Positions 6,021 to 9,587 of a stretch of 9,587 nt of DNA are shown one piece after another. The stretch covers positions 1 to 9,587 of the forward strand of contig JAEWLZ010000129.1 of assembly GCA_023457295.1 (NCBI GenBank). The letters run 5' to 3'. The position numbers and the translations under genes were made by a program. Positions within the stretch are counted from its first letter, which is position 1, and each line of letters begins with the position of its first letter. The notes beneath the pieces are model-generated. The model was not told the origin of the DNA and ran no database searches. It saw only the letters and a program-made list of their open reading frames with translations. The DNA comes from Cyanobacteria bacterium OH_PDB_112 (GTDB taxonomy: Bacteria; Cyanobacteriota; Vampirovibrionia; Gastranaerophilales; CAJFVJ01).

Positions 6021-6413
6021 TTATTCGTATTTGGCTTCCCACAAACCGTGAAGATTGCAATATTCTCTTGCTGTCAAAGCTCCGATGTCATAACCTTTTA
6101 AAGCGAAAACCGCCTCTTCTGAAGGAGTCAAATACTTTCTTTTTACATATTTTTCGTCTTTAGAAACAACCTCTATAAACTGAATATAATGCTCTGCTGT
6201 CATTGGGTGAGGTACGCTTCCGATTTTAACCAAAAGCTCATCGTCTTCTTTTACAAAAAACGGAACATGCTTTTCACCTGCCGCATCAGTTGTATTTGGG
6301 ACTTGAAGAACCATTGGCTTACCACAGCAAACAAGTTCGCCTGCTCCAGATAAAACAACTTCAACAAAATTGCCGCAAATTTCACATTTGTACATTTCTA
6401 ATTTTTTTGTCAT
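6021..6413 (-). CDS. dfx: Desulfoferrodoxin (superoxide reductase, two-iron type)
   Basis: Superoxide reductase turns superoxide into hydrogen peroxide without making oxygen, an oxidative-stress defence of anaerobes that draws electrons from rubredoxin-like donors. The 130-residue protein has both domains. The N-terminal desulforedoxin-like domain has rubredoxin-type iron ligands C10, C13, C29 and C30 (YKCEICG, VCCGKPM). The catalytic beta-barrel has the His4Cys iron ligands H49 (EKHVPFF), H69 and H75 (VPHPMTAEHY), C119 and H122 (EYCNLHG). The E47-K48 pair beside the active site is present. All key residues are intact. The ATG has AAAGGA about 6 nt upstream. The gene ends 22 bp before the -35 of the trxA-arsR promoter with no terminator between, so read-through into trxA-arsR is likely. 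Confidence 0.97.
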   Translation of the reverse strand: MTKKLEMYKCEICGNFVEVVLSGAGELVCCGKPMVLQVPNTTDAAGEKHVPFFVKEDDELLVKIGSVPHPMTAEHYIQFIEVVSKDEKYVKRKYLTPSEEAVFALKGYDIGALTAREYCNLHGLWEAKYE

Positions 6414-6479
6414 AACTTTTCCTTTCTGAATTCAATAGGTTACTTTCGATTTTTTCAGATAAATTCTTTTATTATTTTT

Positions 6480-6503
6480 AATTTTTTAGTATAACAAAAA
6501 ATT
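6480..6503 (-). promoter_or_regulatory. dfx -10 element inside an 8-bp inverted repeat
   Basis: TATACT reads on the minus strand at 6493-6488, with TG one base upstream (extended -10). It lies in the 8-base centre of a perfect inverted repeat AATTTTTT (6480-6487) / AAAAAATT (6496-6503). The repeat could be an operator, but homopolymer-like arms arise easily in AT-rich DNA. No good -35 is seen. Confidence 0.4.
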
Positions 6504-6640
6504 AAAAAATTTAATGTAGACTCACAAATAAATGGCGGTGTTATGTTATCTTCTTGCAGCCTAAAAAACAATTATTCTTTATAAATTTTTCTTAAAAGTT
6601 GCTAAAATCATTAAGGGACAATAATAGGTAAAATATTATT

Positions 6641-6680
6641 AAAAAATAAAGACCACCTATCTTTAGAATGTGGTCTTTAT
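6641..6680 (-). terminator. Strong terminator downstream of the HEPN-like gene
   Basis: ATAAAGACCAC (6646-6656) and GTGGTCTTTAT (6670-6680) form an 11-bp perfect stem with a 13-base loop. On the minus strand the stem is followed by a T-run (TTTTTAATAAT), so it terminates minus-strand transcripts coming from 6807. The stem begins immediately after the ACCA of the tRNA-like sequence. Confidence 0.8.
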
Positions 6681-6708
6681 GGTGAAGCAAAAGGAACAAA
6701 ACTCGAAC
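6679..6708 (-). repeat. tRNA-3'-end-like sequence, possible decayed attachment site
   Basis: The plus strand reads ATGGTG, then a 16-base spacer, then ACTCGAACTT. In the real tRNA-Val gene at 7926-7952, ATGGTG is followed by an 11-base spacer and the same ACTCGAACTT. Just before the shared T-loop, ACAAA here matches ACAAG there. On the minus strand it therefore looks like a T-arm (TTCGAGT loop), a stretched acceptor strand, and ACCA next to a terminator, the same arrangement as tRNA-Val. No other tRNA arms are found. It may be a decayed duplicate left by insertion at tRNA-Val, or chance. Confidence 0.35.
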
Positions 6709-6806
6709 TTTTTATCCTGTATAAAAGAATTAATTTCGATGTTAAAAGATTCCGAAACAATCTTACTCTTAGAAAAATTTAAACTTCTAAAAGCAGTTGC
6801 ATAATC

Positions 6807-7502
6807 TTAAAGTCTATCAGATAAATCCCTTATCTCTTTCTTACAATTTATGCAAGTTTCTTTACCACCTGGACAATCATGCCCAAAAATTTTGCATGAT
6901 TCGTCATCACGATTTTGTTTCAATGGTTGATATTCTATGCAATGTTCCCATTCACAAACTAATCCTTGTTTTTCATAATCTAAGTTTTTGTTAAAGTTTG
7001 GTACATATCCGATTGCAAAGCTTTTTGAAAGTTTTTCAGCTAAATCTATTATTTCCCTAGCATCATTATTAGATATAGTTTTTCCATGTATGGCTTGATT
7101 ACTTGCCATAAGAATTTCTTTAAGTGCATTAGCTTGATAATCATTTAATACTTTTATTTTATTTAAGCCATTAACTATTTTATTTAACGTGACGTTTTCA
7201 CTATTCTCGATTCTAAGTTTCTTACAAAAAATCTTTAAAGATTTTTCTATTTCAATTCTTAATGAAGCAAGGGCTAAAGTAGAATCTTTTTCTATTAGCT
7301 CTCTACTTTGCTCAACAGAAAAAGCAATGGGATACTCATTAAATGTCGTATTTGCATTGTCTTGTGTATTTTTTTGTGATTCTTCCGTTGCTTTTGCAGT
7401 AAGGTCTTCAATTTTGTCAATAGACTTTCGGAAGTTAAAATGATTACCAAATAAATTTAAAGACTCTAAATAAGTTGCTATAAAAGGAACAGCTAATAAC
7501 AC
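6807..7502 (-). CDS. Membrane-anchored DUF4145/HEPN-like protein with Cys/His-rich tail
   Basis: I do not recognise this protein as a named family member. From the first regular start (GTG at 7502) it is 231 residues. The reading frame stays open upstream and adds KLDKYSFVLVV, completing a transmembrane anchor. GGAGG lies at 7544-7540, so translation probably begins near 7535 on a non-standard ATA or ATT codon, giving about 242 residues. After the anchor come a polar helical linker (25-55), then a helical region (~65-165) resembling DUF4145/HEPN domains (LALASLRIEIEKSLKIF, LNKIVNGL, MASNQAIHGKT). The HEPN Rx4-6H motif keeps N and H, but Arg is Ser, so RNase activity is doubtful. The tail has C183, C188, C203, H208, C210, C217 and C220, probably binding zinc. 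Its neighbours are a divergent 59-residue orphan and tRNA-Val, an accessory-type setting. A defence or toxin-related role is only a guess. Confidence 0.7.
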   Translation of the reverse strand: MLLAVPFIATYLESLNLFGNHFNFRKSIDKIEDLTAKATEESQKNTQDNANTTFNEYPIAFSVEQSRELIEKDSTLALASLRIEIEKSLKIFCKKLRIENSENVTLNKIVNGLNKIKVLNDYQANALKEILMASNQAIHGKTISNNDAREIIDLAEKLSKSFAIGYVPNFNKNLDYEKQGLVCEWEHCIEYQPLKQNRDDESCKIFGHDCPGGKETCINCKKEIRDLSDRL

Positions 7503-7601
7503 TACTAAAACGAATGAATATTTATCTAATTTTATAATTCCTCCAACATAAAGGAAAAATACTTTTTCGAATTTCTATAAATTAAAAGAAAGGTGATAAT
7601 T

Positions 7602-7781
7602 ATGACGAAAAAAGAAATTAAAACAATTATTATTTTTGATGATGAAGAATATTCCCCTGAGAAATGTTCATATTTATATGGACGTTTTTTTAACGCATTG
7701 TCAAAATTGGCAAAGAAAGAAGTACCTGAAAGCTTCATTCAAAAGGTTTTTCCACCTGAAATATTCAAAAAAGAGAAATAA
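7602..7781 (+). CDS. 59-residue charged hypothetical protein
   Basis: The product is small and highly charged. An N-terminal MTKKEIKTIIIFDDEEYS strand-like part is followed by a helical part rich in Lys/Glu (YGRFFNALSKLAKKEVPESF) and a PPEIFKKEK end. There is no membrane segment and no motif I can name. AGAAAGG ends 8 nt before the ATG at 7602, which is why I prefer this start over the GTG at 7593. It is divergent from the HEPN-like gene, with about 65 bp between the likely starts. A minus-strand ORF with a hydrophobic stretch (7532-7738) covers most of it but has no ribosome binding site, so this strand is favoured. The side-by-side pairing hints at a two-gene accessory unit, without proof of function. 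Confidence 0.55.
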   Translation: MTKKEIKTIIIFDDEEYSPEKCSYLYGRFFNALSKLAKKEVPESFIQKVFPPEIFKKEK

Positions 7782-7896
7782 GCAAATGTTCGAACTTCTG
7801 AAAACAAATACTATATTTGAGTTATAGCGGTTTGTCTTAACTTTTTTAGAAAAGGTGTCAGCCCGAAAATGCAGAACTCGAAAGAATTTGACACTA

Positions 7897-7921
7897 AAAA
7901 AGAGCCTTTACGGCTCTTTTT
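7897..7921 (-). terminator. Terminator of the tRNA-Cys-tRNA-Val transcript
   Basis: AAAAAGAGCC (7897-7906) and GGCTCTTTTT (7912-7921) form a perfect 10-bp stem with a 5-base loop and T-runs on both sides. It starts 5 bp after the encoded CCA of tRNA-Val, so on the minus strand it ends the tRNA transcript. The symmetric T/A tracts could also stop plus-strand transcripts from the 59-residue gene. Confidence 0.85.
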
Positions 7922-7926
7922 ATAAA

Positions 7927-8002
7927 TGGTGGACGATACAAGACTCGAACTTGTGACCCCTTGAATGTCGATCAAGTGCGCTACCAACTGCGCCAATCGT
8001 CC
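7927..8002 (-). tRNA. tRNA-Val (anticodon GAC), CCA encoded
   Basis: The minus strand folds into a full cloverleaf of 76 nt: acceptor GGACGAT/ATCGTCC, D-stem GCGC/GCGC with loop AGTTGGTA, anticodon stem CTTGA/TCAAG, variable GGGTC, T-stem ACAAG/CTTGT with loop TTCGAGT, discriminator A73 and genomic CCA. The anticodon loop is TCGACAT, so the anticodon is GAC at 34-36 (plus-strand 7967-7969). A35, C36 and A73 agree with valine identity. Position 33 is C where U is nearly universal. It lies second in a two-tRNA transcript. Confidence 0.92.
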
Positions 8003-8062
8003 TTGAATAATTTACAACTATATTAATTACAATTTAAATTATGCACTATCAAAAAAATAAAA

Positions 8063-8134
8063 AGGCGGCACCCAGATTCGAACTGGGGGATAAAAGCTTT
8101 GCAGGCTTCTGCCTTACCACTTGGCCATGCCGCC
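8063..8134 (-). tRNA. tRNA-Cys (anticodon GCA), CCA not encoded
   Basis: The minus strand gives a 72-nt cloverleaf: acceptor GGCGGCA/TGCCGCC, short D-stem GCC/GGC, anticodon stem GAAGC/GCTTT closing loop CTGCAAA with GCA, T-stem CCCAG/CTGGG with loop TTCGAAT. The discriminator is U73, a cysteine identity base. After it the sequence is TTTT, so CCA must be added by nucleotidyltransferase, unlike in tRNA-Val 60 bp downstream. Confidence 0.96.
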
Positions 8135-8153
8135 ATTTTTAGCTTGTTGCCTC

Positions 8154-8182
8154 ATGGTAAGACACTAATATTACACTGTCAA
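8154..8182 (-). promoter_or_regulatory. Promoter of the tRNA-Cys-tRNA-Val transcript
   Basis: On the minus strand a consensus TTGACA (8182-8177) is followed after 17 bp by TACCAT (8159-8154), about 20 bp before the tRNA-Cys 5' end. The spacing is ideal and the -10 matches at four of six positions. Confidence 0.6.
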
Positions 8183-8404
8183 GTAGAAACTTTGGCATAG
8201 ATTATTAGACTAACTAAATTTTATATTCAAAAATTTCTTATATTAAAATCGTCCTAAAGGCTCTCCTGTAAACTATTTTGACCTAATAATCAAACATTTA
8301 TCTTTACAAAAGTTAACAAAAAATAGTCCAAAAAGGCAATAATTTCAGAAAAATTGTTTTTATAAAAACATAAGGGATAAATAAAAAACAGAGGGTTATA
8401 TCAG

Positions 8405-9316
8405 ATGAGCACTTTTGAAACTATATCAGCATTGAATAACAATAATTATTCAAGAATAGCAAATTTAATGACACCTGGATTCGTTGCACCTGCAATGAAC
8501 AACGGTTCTCTTTTCAACTACACAGGCGTTCCTTCTTACGCTCCGGCAGGTAATTTCGATATGATTGAATACCTTTTGAAAAAAGGTGCTATCACAGAAA
8601 AAGAAGCCAATGATAGAATAAGAGAAATTGGTGGATTTAAAACAGAAAACGCCGCTGAAGGCTCTGTTGATGAAATTCAAGAATCTCTAGGCTCTGTACC
8701 ATTAAAATTCTTAGACAAAGCAAGAACTTCAAATTCAGGCGCATACAAAGTAAACGAAGCCCACGCTGAAGTTGCAAAACAATATGTTAAAGAAGTAAAA
8801 AATATCTTGAAAAAAGACCCTTCAAAAATTTCAGAAGCTGAAGCAGGTCAATTAAAAGATTTCTTCTCAAGCTTAACAGAAAACCCAATGTTAGCAGACG
8901 CTTTCATTACACAAGCAAATAAAACTTCTTTCCGCGGTAAAAACTCTAACGTATCATCTCTTCTAGGTTCTTACGAACAAGCATTAACAAAATTGGAAGG
9001 AAAAGGAGCTGCCAAAGAAGAAATTACACAAATCAAAGAAGATTTAGAAACAACAGTATCAAAAAGAAATTCAGCAGAATTTACAAAACTTTCAGAAAAA
9101 TATAACGAAGATGAAAAGAAAATCGAATATACTTTTGTTGACAGATTAAAACATAATCCTAAATCAACAGCATTCTTGGGCCTTACAGCTCTAGGCGGAG
9201 TAGCTGCTCTAGGACTAAAATATCACGCTTTCGGTAAAGTGGCTTTAATCGGAGCAGCAGGTTTAGGATTACTTGCAGCAGGTACAGCAAGCGTACAAAA
9301 TATTTTAAAAGACTAA
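8405..9316 (+). CDS. Uncharacterised 303-residue protein with C-terminal membrane hairpin
   Basis: No known family is recognised. The first ~50 residues are low-complexity and rich in Asn, Ser, Pro and Ala (ALNNNNYS...FVAPAMNNGS), with no signal peptide. Residues ~50-245 are charged and helical, with likely coiled-coil parts (AEVAKQYVKEVKNILKK; ALTKLEGKGAAKEEITQIKEDLE). The end has two glycine/alanine-rich hydrophobic segments (about 255-271 and 277-295) separated by KYHAFGK, then NILKD, which suggests a membrane hairpin. The protein contains no Cys and no Trp. The ATG at 8405 has GAGGG 9 nt upstream. Codon choice looks strongly biased (AAA, GAA, GCA, ACA), which fits high expression. A strong terminator follows, and the next gene begins with a similar Ser/Ala/Pro/Asn-rich start. 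Cys/Trp-poor sequence and a flexible N-terminus occur in secreted or surface proteins, but no export signal is visible. Confidence 0.85.
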   Translation: MSTFETISALNNNNYSRIANLMTPGFVAPAMNNGSLFNYTGVPSYAPAGNFDMIEYLLKKGAITEKEANDRIREIGGFKTENAAEGSVDEIQESLGSVPLKFLDKARTSNSGAYKVNEAHAEVAKQYVKEVKNILKKDPSKISEAEAGQLKDFFSSLTENPMLADAFITQANKTSFRGKNSNVSSLLGSYEQALTKLEGKGAAKEEITQIKEDLETTVSKRNSAEFTKLSEKYNEDEKKIEYTFVDRLKHNPKSTAFLGLTALGGVAALGLKYHAFGKVALIGAAGLGLLAAGTASVQNILKD

Positions 9317-9357
9317 AAATTACAAAACTCTCTTATATCTCTCTCTTTCACTCTTTA

Positions 9358-9386
9358 AAAAATCGGGGTCTATGACTCCGATTTTT
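9358..9386 (+). terminator. Rho-independent terminator of the 303-residue gene
   Basis: AAAAATCGGGGT (9358-9369) pairs with ACTCCGATTTTT (9375-9386) in a 12-bp stem with one G-U pair and a 5-base loop, ending in a T-run. It lies 42 bp after the stop codon. Confidence 0.88.
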
Positions 9387-9483
9387 GATATCCAAATATA
9401 AAATATTAAATAATGTAAACTATATGTATAAAATATATATTTAATATGGCAATTTTTCAGAAAAAGAAGTTTTTATATTCATG

Positions 9484-9489
9484 TATAAT
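9484..9489 (+). promoter_or_regulatory. -10 element of the gene at 9529
   Basis: A perfect TATAAT lies 39 bp before the ATG. The -35 region is AT-rich without a recognisable box. With the terminator just upstream, the 9529 gene should have its own transcript. Confidence 0.5.
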
Positions 9490-9528
9490 CATGTCTTAAA
9501 AAACTAAAAAAACAAAAGAGGATTTTTT

Positions 9529-9587
9529 ATGAGCAATAACAGTATTCCTGCTGTATCTTCAACAGCCCCTGCACTAAGCTCTCAACA
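9529..9587 (+). CDS. Start of an unknown protein gene, cut by the window end
   Basis: Only 19 codons and two bases are visible. The product begins MSNNSIPAVSSTAPALSSQ, rich in Ser, Ala, Pro and Asn. AGAGGA (9517-9522) is 6 nt before the ATG, and a TATAAT lies further upstream, so the start is well supported. The start resembles in composition that of the 303-residue protein upstream (MSTF...NNNN, then PA-rich), so the two may belong to one family made by tandem duplication. This cannot be tested on 19 residues. Confidence 0.7.
   Translation, partial: MSNNSIPAVSSTAPALSSQ

Larger units (their letters stand above)
6414..6806. other. Non-coding region between dfx and the HEPN-like gene
   Basis: These 393 bases hold no convincing gene. 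From left to right: the dfx ribosome binding site and a TATACT -10 inside a palindrome (6480-6503), featureless AT-rich sequence (about 6510-6635), the minus-strand terminator at 6641-6680, and a tRNA-3'-end-like sequence at 6679-6708. A 41-codon plus-strand ORF (6679-6804) starts inside the terminator stem without a ribosome binding site and is not called. Confidence 0.65.

Noticed and set aside
5744..6163. 139-residue plus-strand ORF across trxA, the palindrome and dfx
   Set aside because: It is antisense to two certain genes and crosses their promoter/operator.
6679..6804. 41-codon plus-strand ORF (MVKQKEQNSNFLSC...)
   Set aside because: The ATG is inside the arm of a strong terminator hairpin, no Shine-Dalgarno precedes it, and it overlaps the tRNA-like sequence.
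6679..6806. Possible 3' end of tmRNA (TTCGAGT followed by ACCA and a terminator)
   Set aside because: No matching GGGG-type 5' acceptor, no tag reading frame and too little room before the upstream gene. The T-arm is also separated from the acceptor by extra bases.
7532..7738. 68-residue minus-strand ORF with a hydrophobic stretch, ending next to the HEPN-like gene
   Set aside because: It has no ribosome binding site and lies opposite the 59-residue ORF, which has a good one. The hydrophobic run is the antisense of AAA/ATT-rich codons. Its ATAA overlap with the downstream frame is suggestive but not enough.
7856..7895. Inverted repeat GTGTCA...TGACAC beside the tRNA terminator
   Set aside because: Only 6-bp arms with a ~28-base centre and no gene or promoter relation. 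Chance is adequate.
7811..7996. 61-residue minus-strand ORF beginning MAQLVAHLIDIQGVTSSSL
   Set aside because: It is the tRNA-Val gene read as protein, a well-known artefact, and then runs through the terminator hairpin.
8356..8369. Perfect 14-bp palindrome GTTTTTATAAAAAC upstream of the 303-residue gene
   Set aside because: It is an A/T-run palindrome that arises readily in such AT-rich spacers, and it has no clear -35 or regulator partner.
1..9587. CRISPR arrays, insertion sequences and transposase genes
   Set aside because: No regularly spaced direct repeats, no transposase or integrase reading frames, and no terminal inverted repeats with target duplications were seen.

Overview
This AT-rich window is chromosomal. 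It carries folate, histidine and formylation genes, HU, an anaerobe-type redox cluster, two tRNAs, and two genes of an unrecognised protein family. Desulfoferrodoxin points to an anaerobe or microaerophile. A fragment of an RND efflux pump and an exported beta-sandwich protein suggest a cell with an outer membrane. The overall look (low GC, FolE2, TTG start, AT-rich spacers) would fit a gut Gastranaerophilales/Melainabacteria-like bacterium. That assignment is inference from style, not from a marker gene.

Layout. Bases 1-530 hold the 3' two thirds of hisF on the plus strand, ending 2 bp from the stop of a convergent minus-strand group (2618 to 533). That group encodes an exported two-domain beta protein, a methionyl-tRNA formyltransferase-like enzyme with a TTG start, and a small membrane zinc-ribbon protein. 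Upstream on the same strand are folE2 and an HU gene. A hairpin terminator separates these two, and the folE2 promoter begins inside the terminator's T-tract. Divergent from HU is a polytopic flippase-like (UPF0104/LPG-synthase TM) protein at 4185-5216.

Bases 5218-6413 form a minus-strand redox block of desulfoferrodoxin, thioredoxin and an ArsR-type repressor. A perfect 14-bp inverted repeat covers the -10 region of the trx-arsR promoter, so the operon is probably autoregulated. Directly after the arsR stop lies an untranslated remnant that reads as the last ~30 residues of an RND efflux permease. The operon probably once drove a pump that has been deleted.

Bases 6640-7926 look like an accessory insert beside tRNA-Val(GAC). 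They hold a membrane-anchored protein with a DUF4145/HEPN-like helical region and a Cys/His-rich tail, and a divergent 59-residue orphan. A tRNA-3'-end-like sequence lies at the far edge. The tRNA pair (Cys, then Val, minus strand) shares one promoter and one terminator. The right end (8405-9587) has a Cys- and Trp-free 303-residue protein with a C-terminal membrane hairpin. It is followed by a strong terminator and the start of a second gene whose Ser/Ala/Pro/Asn-rich N-terminus looks similar.

The most interesting items are the ArsR operon with its lost pump, the anchored HEPN-like gene with no normal start codon where its Shine-Dalgarno lies, the tRNA-Val with C33 instead of U33, and the apparently leaderless folE2 promoter.
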